A stretch of 64,000 nt of DNA from Clostridiaceae bacterium. Lineage in GTDB: Bacteria; Bacillota; Clostridia; Lachnospirales; Lachnospiraceae. Below are positions 16,810 through 25,323 of the stretch, piece by piece (the first letter of the stretch is position 1; each line of letters begins with the position of its first letter). The notes under the pieces were generated by a model. That model did not search any database. It was not told the DNA's origin and saw only the letters and a program-made list of their open reading frames with translations. The position numbers and the translations under genes are program-made. The stretch is from the NCBI GenBank assembly GCA_902362725.1, contig CABIXM010000001.1, forward strand, positions 181,215 to 245,214, given 5' to 3'.

Positions 16810-17616
16810 ATGAATATTTTAGACGAAATCGCAGGAAGAACCAGGGAACGAATTCAGGAGGAAAAAAGAAAGCAGAGCCTTCTGGATCTGAAATACAGAA
16901 TCCGGGAGCAGGAAAGACAAGCCCCCTCCTTCTACGGGGCGTTGGCCGCGCCGGGTATGTCTTACATCTGCGAGCTGAAAAAAGCATCGCCGTCCAAAGG
17001 CCTGATTGCCCCGGATTACCCCTATGTGGAGCTCGCCCGGGAGTACGAGGCGGCAGGCGCGTCGGCCATCTTCTGTCTGACGGAGCCCTATTATTTTCAG
17101 GGGGCGGACCGGTATCTTCAGGAGGTCGTACAGAACGTATCCATCCCGATTCTCCGGAAGGACTTCACCGTGGACGAATACATGATTTACCAGGCGAAGG
17201 AGCTGGGCGCGTCGGCGGTGCTTCTCATCTGTGCCATCCTGGAGGAAGCGCAGGTGCGGGAATACCGGCAGATAGCAGAGGAGCTGGGACTGGACGCCCT
17301 GGTGGAGGCCCACGATGAGCGGGAGGTGGAGATGGCCCTGAACGCGGGCGCGCGGATCGTAGGCGTGAACAATCGGGATTTAAGAACCTTCGAGGTGAAT
17401 ATGCAGAACAGTATCCGGCTTCGGAACATGGCTCCCCGGGATGTGGTATTTATCTCCGAGAGCGGCATCAAAGGATTCGAGGATATCCGGGTTCTCTACG
17501 AAAATGATGTGGACGCGGTGCTCATAGGCGAGACCCTGATGCGAAGCCACGATAAGGGCGAGGCCCTGCGGCAGTTAAACGGCGGGACGCTTGAGCAGCT
17601 GCGTCTGGCAGTATAA
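16810..17616 (+). CDS. trpC: Indole-3-glycerol phosphate synthase
   Basis: Converts 1-(2-carboxyphenylamino)-1-deoxyribulose-5-phosphate to indole-3-glycerol phosphate in tryptophan synthesis. The 268-residue TIM barrel has the catalytic motifs YICELKKASPSKG, ILRKDFTVDEY, NNRDLRTFEV and FISESGIKG and no fused TrpF domain. It is the first gene of a three-gene T-box operon with trpB and trpA. GGAGGG at 16796-16801 sets the start. Confidence 0.95.
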   Translation: MNILDEIAGRTRERIQEEKRKQSLLDLKYRIREQERQAPSFYGALAAPGMSYICELKKASPSKGLIAPDYPYVELAREYEAAGASAIFCLTEPYYFQGADRYLQEVVQNVSIPILRKDFTVDEYMIYQAKELGASAVLLICAILEEAQVREYRQIAEELGLDALVEAHDEREVEMALNAGARIVGVNNRDLRTFEVNMQNSIRLRNMAPRDVVFISESGIKGFEDIRVLYENDVDAVLIGETLMRSHDKGEALRQLNGGTLEQLRLAV

Positions 17617-17670
17617 AACAGCGAAATAAGAAAAATAAGTAAAATACAGCAAAGGAAAGAGGAGAATACA

Positions 17671-18855
17671 ATGTCAAAAGGAAGATTTGGAATCCACGGC
17701 GGCCAGTACATTCCGGAAACACTGATGAACGCAGTGATTGAGCTGGAAGAGGCCTACAACCATTACAAGGACGACCCGGAGTTCAACCGGGAGCTCACAG
17801 AGCTTCTGAACGATTACGCGGGACGGCCCTCCAGACTTTACTACGCGGAGCGCATGACGAAGGATCTGGGAGGCGCGAAGATTTATCTGAAGCGTGAGGA
17901 TCTGAACCACACCGGAGCCCACAAGATCAACAATGTGCTGGGTCAGGTGCTGCTGGCGAAAAAGATGGGCAAGACCCGTGTCATCGCCGAGACCGGCGCA
18001 GGCCAGCACGGCGTAGCCACTGCCACCGCGGCGGCGCTGATGGACATGGAATGTGAGATTTTCATGGGAAAAGAGGATACGGAGCGGCAGGCGCTGAACG
18101 TATACCGGATGCGGCTCCTGGGCGCGAAGGTTCACGCAGTGACCAGTGGAACAGCCACCCTGAAGGACGCGGTGTCCGAGACCATGCGGGAATGGACAAA
18201 CCGGATCGCGGATACCCATTATGTGCTGGGTTCCGTCATGGGACCGCACCCGTTTCCGATGATGGTAAGAGATTTCCAGGCAGTTATTTCCAAAGAGACC
18301 AAGCAGCAGCTGATGGAAAAAGAGGGACGGCTGCCGGATGCGGTGCTGGCTTGCGTGGGCGGCGGCTCCAATGCCATCGGAAGCTTCTATCACTTCATCG
18401 AGAACCCGGAAGTACAGCTGATCGGCTGCGAGGCGGCAGGACGGGGCGTGAACACGGCGGAGACAACGGCCACCATCGCCACCGGACGCTTAGGGATCTT
18501 CCACGGCATGAAATCTTATTTCTGCCAGGATGAATACGGACAGATCGCGCCGGTGTACTCCATTTCCGCGGGGCTGGATTATCTGGGCGTGGGGCCGGAG
18601 CACGCGCACCTCTACGATATTGGCCGGGCTCAGTACGTGCCGGTGACCGACGATGAGGCCGTGGACGCCTTCGAATATCTGTCCCGGACCGAGGGTATTA
18701 TCCCGGCCATCGAGAGCGCCCATGCGGTGGCTTATGCGAGAAAGCTGGCGCCGACCATGCGTAGGGATCAGATTATAGTGGTAACGATTTCCGGACGGGG
18801 CGACAAGGACTGCGCAGCCATTGCCCGTTACAGAGGGGAGGATCTTCATGAGTAA
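17671..18855 (+). CDS. trpB: Tryptophan synthase beta chain
   Basis: Condenses indole with serine using pyridoxal phosphate. The 394-residue protein has the PLP lysine in [11 protein letters not shown], the [17 protein letters not shown] loop, the phosphate-binding [10 protein letters not shown] and C-terminal ISGRGDKD. It is of the standard TrpB1 type that pairs with TrpA. It follows trpC by 54 bp and overlaps trpA by 8 bp. Confidence 0.96.
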   Translation: MSKGRFGIHGGQYIPETLMNAVIELEEAYNHYKDDPEFNRELTELLNDYAGRPSRLYYAERMTKDLGGAKIYLKREDLNHTGAHKINNVLGQVLLAKKMGKTRVIAETGAGQHGVATATAAALMDMECEIFMGKEDTERQALNVYRMRLLGAKVHAVTSGTATLKDAVSETMREWTNRIADTHYVLGSVMGPHPFPMMVRDFQAVISKETKQQLMEKEGRLPDAVLACVGGGSNAIGSFYHFIENPEVQLIGCEAAGRGVNTAETTATIATGRLGIFHGMKSYFCQDEYGQIAPVYSISAGLDYLGVGPEHAHLYDIGRAQYVPVTDDEAVDAFEYLSRTEGIIPAIESAHAVAYARKLAPTMRRDQIIVVTISGRGDKDCAAIARYRGEDLHE

Positions 18856-19633
18856 GAAAGTAAGAGACGCATTTGCAAATGGAAAAGCATTTATTCCGTT
18901 CATCACCTGCGGCGACCCGTCGCTGGAGGTAACGGAGCAGCTGGTCTACGCCTGCGAGGAGGCGGGCGCGGACTTAATCGAGCTGGGTATCCCGTTCTCA
19001 GACCCGACCGCAGAAGGACCGGTCATCCAGGCGGCCAACATGCGGGCTTTGGCAGGCGGTGTGACCACCGACAGGATCTTCACTATGGTGGAGCGGATCC
19101 GGCAGAAAACCGACATCCCTATGGTATTCATGACCTACGCCAATGTGGTATTTTCCTACGGAAAAGGCACCGAAGACTTTATTCGAAAGGCAGCGGCCAT
19201 CGGCATGAACGGCCTGATTCTCCCGGATGTGCCCTTTGAGGAAAAGGAAGAATTTGACAGCCCTTGCCGGAAATACGGTCTCGACCTGATTTCCCTGATT
19301 GCTCCAACATCCCATGAGCGTATCAAACTGATCGCAAAGGAGGCAAACGGCTTCGTCTACTGCGTATCGTCCCTGGGCGTCACCGGAACCCGGACCGAGA
19401 TCACCACGGACATTGGAGCCATGGTGAAGCTGGTGAAAGAGGCGAAGGACATTCCCTGCGCAGTGGGCTTTGGTATCTCCACTCCGGAGCAGGCGAAGAA
19501 GATGGCCTCCCAGTCTGACGGGGCCATCGTAGGATCCGCCATCGTGAAGCTCTGCGCAGCCTACGGCGCGGAGTGTGTGCCGAAGGTCAGAGAGTACGTG
19601 AAGTCCATGAAGGACGCGGTGCGGGAGGCCTAA
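18848..19633 (+). CDS. trpA: Tryptophan synthase alpha chain
   Basis: Cleaves indole-3-glycerol phosphate to indole and glyceraldehyde-3-phosphate for transfer to TrpB. The 261-residue barrel has the catalytic Glu in [16 protein letters not shown], the flexible Asp loop [14 protein letters not shown] and [15 protein letters not shown] 18848 follows GGGGAGG at 18835-18841, giving an 8-bp overlap with trpB. Its stop codon overlaps that of the convergent regulator gene, and no terminator lies between. Confidence 0.95.
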   Translation: MSKKVRDAFANGKAFIPFITCGDPSLEVTEQLVYACEEAGADLIELGIPFSDPTAEGPVIQAANMRALAGGVTTDRIFTMVERIRQKTDIPMVFMTYANVVFSYGKGTEDFIRKAAAIGMNGLILPDVPFEEKEEFDSPCRKYGLDLISLIAPTSHERIKLIAKEANGFVYCVSSLGVTGTRTEITTDIGAMVKLVKEAKDIPCAVGFGISTPEQAKKMASQSDGAIVGSAIVKLCAAYGAECVPKVREYVKSMKDAVREA

Positions 19634-21702
19634 GGGCGCTCCGCCAGAAAGATTTCCGCCAGATAGGCAATCTCGCTGGAGGGAATAGAGACGCCAAAGG
19701 TATCGGAGGCCACGTTCAGACTCTGGGCGATGGTGTCCATGAGCTGGTGGTTGGTGTTGGTGAACTGCCTGAGCTGATAATAGGGCAGCGGCACATTTTT
19801 GATGATGCGCTCCAGCATATGGACGCCGTGGGAGAGATATTTCACGGCGATTTCCTGAGAATATTGCATGCCCAGCTGATCGAGAATGGTGTTCAGGGAG
19901 TAGAGCAGCACGTCGGTGGCTTTCTTCGGGTTTACATAAAGTAACGTCCGGGAGAGAATGTCATTGACCAGATGATTGATGAATTCCTCCTGGGAGAGTT
20001 CCTTCCGGGGAGGCAGGGACGCGACGCCGGGGGAAGCAAACTGGTCGAGGCTCAGGCCGGAAGCGCACTTATCGATGCAGTCCATCAGAAAGGCCAGGGT
20101 CACCGAGGGCAGAATCCGGCAGGGAATTTCCAGACGGCGCTGCACCGAAGCTTCCAGCCCCGTGATAGGCTCCATATCCGCCAGAATTAAGACGCCGGCG
20201 CCGCGGTTCAGACGGCGGGCCGCGTCGCAGATCTGCAGTAGAAGGCTGTTTAAAGAAGCCTCACCGGTGTAATCGATGGCGGCAGTCAGCACATGGGCCT
20301 GGGCGGCCTGGGCGGCTGTGTAGGCCTGCATATCGGAGGCTGTGGCGTGTCCGTGGCATACGATCAGGAGGGAGGGCCGGGCGTCTGCCGAGGGGGAATC
20401 GGATCCGGCGGCTCCATCAGAGGTGGACTCGTCCGAGGACAGCGGCAGCTCCTTATAGAAGTCCAGGGCGTCACAGTGGCCGTTGGATTCGCAGATAATG
20501 GAGTTGTTTTTGTACAATGCCAGGGTCCGGATGAAGGCGTGATTATCATCCGGACAGGTATTGGCAGCGGACAGTACGAAGTCCGAGAGATGGTCAAAGG
20601 TAATGGTGAGGAAGCAGGCGTCCTGATTCTTCGGTTCCACAAAGGCTTTGGAGCAGGCAGACTGAATCTCGCTGCGGAGCTGGGATTCATTTCTGGGATA
20701 ATGGGGCAGCGCGAAGGCGGTCAGCACCGATTTATCCAGCCGGATATTCTTGTGGATGGAGTAGGCCTCCCGGGTGACCAGGTCGAGAATCATCTCAATC
20801 TTTTCCTGGGAGCTGCGCCGGTAGAAATCAGGCAGGGACACAGCGATGGGAAAATTGGAGCGCAGGGTGTCCATGAAATCCGCGTCCAAATTATCGCGGA
20901 CCGAAGCCATGATGACGGCCTCCAGAGGCCGGGGCCGGTTTTCTCCCACCCGGGTGTAGGCGTTATTTTTCAGAAGGTCGATGACCAGATCGATGGACTT
21001 GGATGGTAACTTATGTAAACCATCAAAGTAGACAATGCCCTTGTTGGCCGCGTCCAGCAGACCCTTCGCGGAACGAGCCCCCGGAGCGCTGGTTTTTGTG
21101 TGGCCCAGAAGCTGCAGCATCAGCCGCTCCTCGGAGTGGGCGTAATCCTGGCAGTTGATGATGATGAACCGGGCGTTCTCGTCGAAAACGCCGGTCTCCT
21201 GGGAATAGAGGAACAGGGATTCTGCGAATTTCCGCTTGCCCACGCCGGCGCTGCCGACCAGGAGAACCGGGAGGCCACCTGACGGATAGGAGATAGCGGC
21301 CAGCACCTGGGCGGTCTCGTTCTTCAGGCTTCCGGCGCTGCCAATGATGGCGTCCAGGGCAGTCTTATGGAAGGGAAGCTCCCGCTTCTGAGTTTTCTGG
21401 GGCTTCTGAATAAAATCCAGAAGGGAGGAACCGGCGGACACAGTCAGAGGAATATAGTGATTGGGATACTCGGTCTTCAGGGCTTCGCAGTCCAGATAGA
21501 GGGTGGGACGCCCCTGGAGCTTGATGAGCCGTCCCTCCTTCCAGAGGGTGTTCAGCTCCCGGGACACATTGGTGCGGTCCAGCTTCAGATCCAGAGCGAT
21601 GGACAGGGCGTCGGAACCGCTGTTTTCCAGGGAGTGTGTGTCAATCATTTCCTTTGTGTGTAATTTTACATAGTCGTAAATCTTGTCTTTTCTGGAAATC
21701 AT
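19630..21702 (-). CDS. LevR-like PTS operon regulator (HTH, AAA, EIIA, PRD)
   Basis: A 690-residue regulator of the LevR type, divergent from a mannose-family PTS that it likely controls. In order: an N-terminal winged HTH (MISRKDKIYDYVKLHTKEM, with LKLDRTNVSRELNTL), a sigma-54-activator-type AAA domain with Walker A VGSAGVGKRK, a mannose-type EIIA-like domain (LLIVCHGHATASDMQAY) and a C-terminal PRD (YLSHGVHMLERII). In the AAA domain the GAFTGA sigma-54 contact loop is replaced by TSAPGA and Walker B reads YFDGLH rather than FLDE. I start at ATG 21702 after GGAG; the longer open frame to 21906 would translate the operator region. Confidence 0.85.
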   Translation of the reverse strand: MISRKDKIYDYVKLHTKEMIDTHSLENSGSDALSIALDLKLDRTNVSRELNTLWKEGRLIKLQGRPTLYLDCEALKTEYPNHYIPLTVSAGSSLLDFIQKPQKTQKRELPFHKTALDAIIGSAGSLKNETAQVLAAISYPSGGLPVLLVGSAGVGKRKFAESLFLYSQETGVFDENARFIIINCQDYAHSEERLMLQLLGHTKTSAPGARSAKGLLDAANKGIVYFDGLHKLPSKSIDLVIDLLKNNAYTRVGENRPRPLEAVIMASVRDNLDADFMDTLRSNFPIAVSLPDFYRRSSQEKIEMILDLVTREAYSIHKNIRLDKSVLTAFALPHYPRNESQLRSEIQSACSKAFVEPKNQDACFLTITFDHLSDFVLSAANTCPDDNHAFIRTLALYKNNSIICESNGHCDALDFYKELPLSSDESTSDGAAGSDSPSADARPSLLIVCHGHATASDMQAYTAAQAAQAHVLTAAIDYTGEASLNSLLLQICDAARRLNRGAGVLILADMEPITGLEASVQRRLEIPCRILPSVTLAFLMDCIDKCASGLSLDQFASPGVASLPPRKELSQEEFINHLVNDILSRTLLYVNPKKATDVLLYSLNTILDQLGMQYSQEIAVKYLSHGVHMLERIIKNVPLPYYQLRQFTNTNHQLMDTIAQSLNVASDTFGVSIPSSEIAYLAEIFLAERP

Positions 21703-21720
21703 AAATTTCTCCTTAAAAAA

Positions 21721-21870
21721 GTGTGTCAAATTCCTTGATAGTGTGTCGAAAAAACTTCGAAAATGCAAAAAGTGTGTTGAAACAAGAAGAATACTAACAC
21801 AGAAGAGGAAAAACGTCAACAAAAAGGAGCGAGAGGGAGGTGCGAATGTGTCAAAATACACTGACACACT
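21721..21870. repeat. Five copies of a GTGTGTCRAA-like motif, candidate regulator sites
   Basis: GTGTGTCAAA (21721), GTGTGTCGAA (21741), GTGTGTTGAA (21772), ATGTGTCAAA (21846) and, inverted, AGTGTGTCAG (complement of 21861-21870). The first three are spaced 20 and 31 bases apart, close to whole helical turns. They occupy the divergent region between the LevR-like gene and the PTS operon. Confidence 0.6.
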
Positions 21871-21892
21871 AGGAGGATACGGATAGAACCCC

Positions 21893-21928
21893 GTCAAATT
21901 TGACAATAAAGAAGCGCAAATATAGAAT
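21893..21928 (+). promoter_or_regulatory. Sigma-A-type promoter of the PTS operon with overlapping palindrome
   Basis: TTGACA (21900-21905), 17-bp spacer and TAGAAT (21923-21928). A perfect 12-bp palindrome GTCAAATTTGAC (21893-21904) overlaps the -35. No TGGCAC-N5-TTGC sigma-54 element is visible in this intergenic region. Confidence 0.6.
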
Positions 21929-21966
21929 AAGTTTCATCAAAGCAACGAAGAAACGGAGGGAACAAA

Positions 21967-22383
21967 ATGCGGTGTAAGGTGTTGGTCCTGACACATGGAA
22001 ATCTGGCGGAGGCATTTGTACATGCCGTGAGCCTGATTTATGGCGAGGTACCGCAGCTGGCGTTCAAGAATATGCCGGAGCAGCTGGACATCGGCCAGTA
22101 TCGTAAAGAGCTGGAAGCGTGTGTCCGCGAAAATGAGGCCACAGGCATTTTGGTTGTCACAGATTTGCTGGGAGGAACCCCGTTCCTTTCCTGTATGCAG
22201 ATTATCCAGAACAACTGGGATAAAATGGAAGTTATAACAGGCTGCAACCTGCCGATGCTTCTGGCGGTTGCGGGAGACATAGAGACAGCAGATATTCAGG
22301 AATTGAAAAAGACAGCGATAGAGGCCGGAGGCGGCGGTATCGTGGATTTGAAGAGTCAGTTGAAGGAGGTAAAAGCAGGATGA
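21967..22383 (+). CDS. PTS mannose-family EIIA component
   Basis: A 138-residue phosphocarrier receiving phosphate from HPr. The active-site His lies in LVLTHGNLAEAFV (about residue 10), and ILVVTDLLGGTPF is the family signature. It is a stand-alone IIA, not fused to IIB. It is the first gene of the IIA-IIB-IIC-IID operon and overlaps IIB by 4 bp (ATGA). The sugar cannot be read from the sequence; the family covers mannose, fructose, sorbose, amino sugars and glycosaminoglycan disaccharides. Confidence 0.9.
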   Translation: MRCKVLVLTHGNLAEAFVHAVSLIYGEVPQLAFKNMPEQLDIGQYRKELEACVRENEATGILVVTDLLGGTPFLSCMQIIQNNWDKMEVITGCNLPMLLAVAGDIETADIQELKKTAIEAGGGGIVDLKSQLKEVKAG

Positions 22384-22853
22384 AGAAAGCAAGCTTTGCA
22401 AGAGTAGATGAACGGTTGATTCACGGACAGGTCATGACGGCGTGGGTGAAAAAATACTGGATTAAGAAAATTATTCTGGTGGACGACGAGATTGTCCAGG
22501 ACAGCTTTATGCAGGAGGTCTTATCCATGAGCGCCCCCCAGGGCGTCAAGGTGGAGGTGCGGAGCGCGGCGGACGCGGCTGCGGAGCTCAGTGAGGATAC
22601 CTCAGAAGATAACGTCATGCTGTTATTTAAGGAACTGAAGTACGCGGGCCTTCTGGTGAACTACGGATACCCGCTGGAGGAGCTGGACATCGGCAATATC
22701 GGAAGCGCCCCGGGCCGCAAGGCCATCACCAAAGAGGTGTATATCTCCGACGCCGAGAAGGATATCGTCCGCGGACTCCATGAGAAGAACATCAATGTCT
22801 ATATCCAGAAGCTTCCCCAGGACGCTCAGGTAGACATTATGAAAAAAATATAA
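22380..22853 (+). CDS. PTS mannose-family EIIB component
   Basis: A 157-residue EIIB with the phosphorylated His in the N-terminal motif RVDERLIHGQVMTAWV, and the conserved NVMLLFKELKYA and NIGSAPGRKAI segments of the sorbose/mannose IIB fold. It transfers phosphate from IIA to the sugar brought in by IIC-IID. It overlaps IIA and is followed 18 bp later by IIC. Confidence 0.92.
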   Translation: MKKASFARVDERLIHGQVMTAWVKKYWIKKIILVDDEIVQDSFMQEVLSMSAPQGVKVEVRSAADAAAELSEDTSEDNVMLLFKELKYAGLLVNYGYPLEELDIGNIGSAPGRKAITKEVYISDAEKDIVRGLHEKNINVYIQKLPQDAQVDIMKKI

Positions 22854-22871
22854 AATAGGAGGTAGAGTGTT

Positions 22872-23624
22872 ATGTTACTGTTATTTCAAGCAATACTGAT
22901 GGCCTTTCTGGCCTGGATGTGTAAGACCGGCGCGCCGATGTGGTCCAAATGGTCGCTGGGCATGGGAGCCCCGCTGGTGGCAGGACTTCTGAACGGTATC
23001 ATCATGGGAAATATCAGCTATGGTCTGGAAATGGGCGGAACGATCATGCTGGTCTATATCGGCGTTACCGTTATCGGAGGTACGGTAGCCAGCGACGTAA
23101 CCCTGGGCGGTTACATCGGCGTAACGGCAAGTATGCTGGCCGGCGCGGATCCATCCGTAGGAATCACGGTTGCGGCTACCCTGGGCGTACTCGGTTCCCT
23201 GATTTCTCCGGTGGAGAAAACTCTGAATACCATCTGGGTGGCAAAGGCAAGAAAGTACGCGGAAGCAGGCAACTTAAAGGGCGTCGCTTACATGAACACC
23301 ATTGCTCCGCTTCTCTGGGGCTTTCTGATTTACTTTATTCCGGGCTTTATTATCATTTACTTCGGTTCCTCTGCCCTGGACAGCATCCTGGCAGTGATCC
23401 CGCCGCAGATTTCCACAGGTCTCTCCTGTGTCGGCCATATCCTGCCGGCTCTCGGACTTGGTATGCTGATGAACCTGCTGTTTAAGGGAAGCATGGTCCC
23501 GTTCTTTATCTTCGGCTTCGTAGCGACTGCTTATCTGGGACTGGGAACCATGCCGGTGGCTCTGATTGGCGCAGGCTTCGCCATCATGCACTTCATGTAT
23601 ACATCAAAGAAGGAGGCAGAATAA
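22872..23624 (+). CDS. PTS mannose-family EIIC permease
   Basis: A 250-residue polytopic membrane protein with the IIC-Man features: a hydrophobic N-terminus (LLLFQAILMAFLAW), GLLNGIIMGNISYGLEMGG, then repeated glycine-rich membrane helices. With IID it forms the sugar channel. AGGAGG precedes the ATG. It ends 1 bp before the IID start. Confidence 0.92.
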   Translation: MLLLFQAILMAFLAWMCKTGAPMWSKWSLGMGAPLVAGLLNGIIMGNISYGLEMGGTIMLVYIGVTVIGGTVASDVTLGGYIGVTASMLAGADPSVGITVAATLGVLGSLISPVEKTLNTIWVAKARKYAEAGNLKGVAYMNTIAPLLWGFLIYFIPGFIIIYFGSSALDSILAVIPPQISTGLSCVGHILPALGLGMLMNLLFKGSMVPFFIFGFVATAYLGLGTMPVALIGAGFAIMHFMYTSKKEAE

Positions 23625-23625
23625 A

Positions 23626-24438
23626 ATGGGTGTAAAGCTGGAAAAAAATGATCTGACAAAATCCTGGCTGCTCTGGGTTACCTTCGGACAGCAGTGTTAC
23701 AACTTCGAAATCATGCAGGGACTCGGCTTTGCACACGCCATGTGCCCGATTATCAGACGGCTTTATCCGGACGACGTGGAGAAGCGGAAAGAAGCCCTGG
23801 AACGCCATATGAACTATTACAACACCGAGAATAACTGGGGCGCTTCCATCGCCGGTATCGTAGCCAGTATGGAGGAGGAGAAGGCCAACGGCGCGGCCAT
23901 CAGCGACAGCAGTATCAACAGCATCAAAGCAGCTCTGATGGGACCTCTGGCAGGCATCGGCGATACCGTAACCCAGAGCCTAGTAAAGACGGTACTTCTG
24001 GGTATCGCCTGCGACCTGGCGCTGAACGGCAATATCCTCGGCCCCATCCTCTTCGTGGTACTGATGTCTGTATATACCCTGGGCTTCAGCCATTTCGTAT
24101 ACTTCACCGGCTATAAATCCGGTAAGGCTTCCGTTACAAAGCTTCTGGCGGGCGGCAAGCTTTCCGCAGTGACAGACGCCCTGGGCGTCCTGGGTATCAT
24201 GGTTCTGGGAAGCCTGGTAGCCTCCAGTATCAGCATCTCCACGCCGCTGGTTATCGCTCTCGGACAGACGACCGTAGAGCTGCAGACCGTACTGGACACC
24301 ATTCTTCCGAAGCTCCTTCCGCTGCTGGCCTTCTTAGGCTGCTACCGGATGGTCAATAAGGGAATGAAACCGGTCAAGATTATTCTGATTCTCTTTGTAG
24401 TCGGCATCCTGTGCGGACTGTTGGGAATTTTGGCATAA
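23626..24438 (+). CDS. PTS mannose-family EIID component
   Basis: A 270-residue IID subunit, recognised by the N-terminal LTKSWLLWVTFGQQCYNFEIMQGLGFAHAM (split by reading), FFNT-like HMNYYNTENNWGASIAGIVASM, ALMGPLAGIGDTV and C-terminal membrane helices. I start at ATG 23626, just after the IIC stop, with GGAGG upstream; the open frame from 23566 overlaps IIC and lacks a site. It completes the transporter. Confidence 0.6.
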   Translation: MGVKLEKNDLTKSWLLWVTFGQQCYNFEIMQGLGFAHAMCPIIRRLYPDDVEKRKEALERHMNYYNTENNWGASIAGIVASMEEEKANGAAISDSSINSIKAALMGPLAGIGDTVTQSLVKTVLLGIACDLALNGNILGPILFVVLMSVYTLGFSHFVYFTGYKSGKASVTKLLAGGKLSAVTDALGVLGIMVLGSLVASSISISTPLVIALGQTTVELQTVLDTILPKLLPLLAFLGCYRMVNKGMKPVKIILILFVVGILCGLLGILA

Positions 24439-24457
24439 TACATCATCAATCACAGAC

Positions 24458-24488
24458 AACGGGTACCGCGAACACGGTACCCGCTTTT
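24458..24488 (+). terminator. Hairpin between EIID and the BtpA-family gene
   Basis: CGGGTACCG (24460-24468) pairs with CGGTACCCG (24475-24483), followed by CTTTTC. The T run is weak, so this may be a partial terminator lowering expression of the two downstream genes relative to the PTS. Confidence 0.6.
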
Positions 24489-24506
24489 CAGAAAGGACGA
24501 GACATC

Positions 24507-25319
24507 ATGAGAAGAAATTTAATGGAAGAGCACAAACAGCGTTTCGGATGCGAGAAGCCCATCATCGGCTGCCTGCACCTGCGGGCCCTGCCGGGTACGC
24601 CGCTCTGGGATCCCTCCTATACCATGGAGCAGCATGTGGCGGACCTGAAGGAGGAGGCCCACATTCTGATGGAGCTGGGCTTCGACGGAGCCGTATTTGC
24701 CAATGAAGCAGATTTCCCCTATGTGGAGCATATCGGCGAGGGCGCGCTGGCAGCGTACACCAGAATCGTCACCGAGGTATCCCGGGAGCTGACCATTCCC
24801 TTCGGCGTAGGTATCATGAACGACCCCTATTCTGCCATTTCTGTGGCAAAAGCTGTGGGAGCTGTCTTCTGTCGAGGTTTCTTCCTTGGTTCTCAGGTGG
24901 GCAACTACGGCGAGATCCGCAAGACCCCGGGTGACATCTGGCGCTACGCCAAATCCATCGGCGCGGCGGATGTGGCCGTATACAGCAGCTTCGAACCCCA
25001 CAACGGCAGCAGCCTGGACACCCGCAGCACCGAGGAGATGTTCAACACCTACTACAAGGACACGCCGGTGGCTGGCTATTCTATGAACGGCCCGAAGAAG
25101 GACGAGAAGCCTTCCGAGTCCATGATAGCCAAATGCAAGGCACTGAATCCGGATATCCCCATCAACTTCAACAACGGTGCAAATCCGGATAACATCAAGG
25201 AGATGCTGAAGTACTGCGATATGGTTGTAGTAGGCACCACCCTGAAGAAGGATCATTATCTGTTTAACCCCATCGACTATGATAACGCCAAGGCGTTCAT
25301 CACAGCGGCGAGAAGCTGA
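24507..25319 (+). CDS. BtpA/SgcQ-family TIM-barrel protein
   Basis: A 270-residue protein of the BtpA family, with IIGCLHLRALPGTPLWD near the N-terminus, GFDGAVFANEADFPY, PFGVGIMNDPYSAI and the C-terminal NFNNGANPDNIKEML and VVVGTTLKKD barrel strands. BtpA was named for a photosystem I role in cyanobacteria, but in non-photosynthetic bacteria (E. coli SgcQ) these proteins sit in sugar PTS operons and the reaction is not established. It lies 68 bp after IID and 4 bp before a HAD phosphatase, suggesting the three act on the same imported compound. ATG 24507 follows AAAGGACGAG. Confidence 0.8.
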   Translation: MRRNLMEEHKQRFGCEKPIIGCLHLRALPGTPLWDPSYTMEQHVADLKEEAHILMELGFDGAVFANEADFPYVEHIGEGALAAYTRIVTEVSRELTIPFGVGIMNDPYSAISVAKAVGAVFCRGFFLGSQVGNYGEIRKTPGDIWRYAKSIGAADVAVYSSFEPHNGSSLDTRSTEEMFNTYYKDTPVAGYSMNGPKKDEKPSESMIAKCKALNPDIPINFNNGANPDNIKEMLKYCDMVVVGTTLKKDHYLFNPIDYDNAKAFITAARS

Positions 25320-25323
25320 GTCT

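Noticed and set aside
21703..21966. Sigma-54 promoter for the PTS operon
   Set aside because: I looked for TGGCAC-N5-TTGC in the divergent region and found none; a sigma-A type promoter is present instead.
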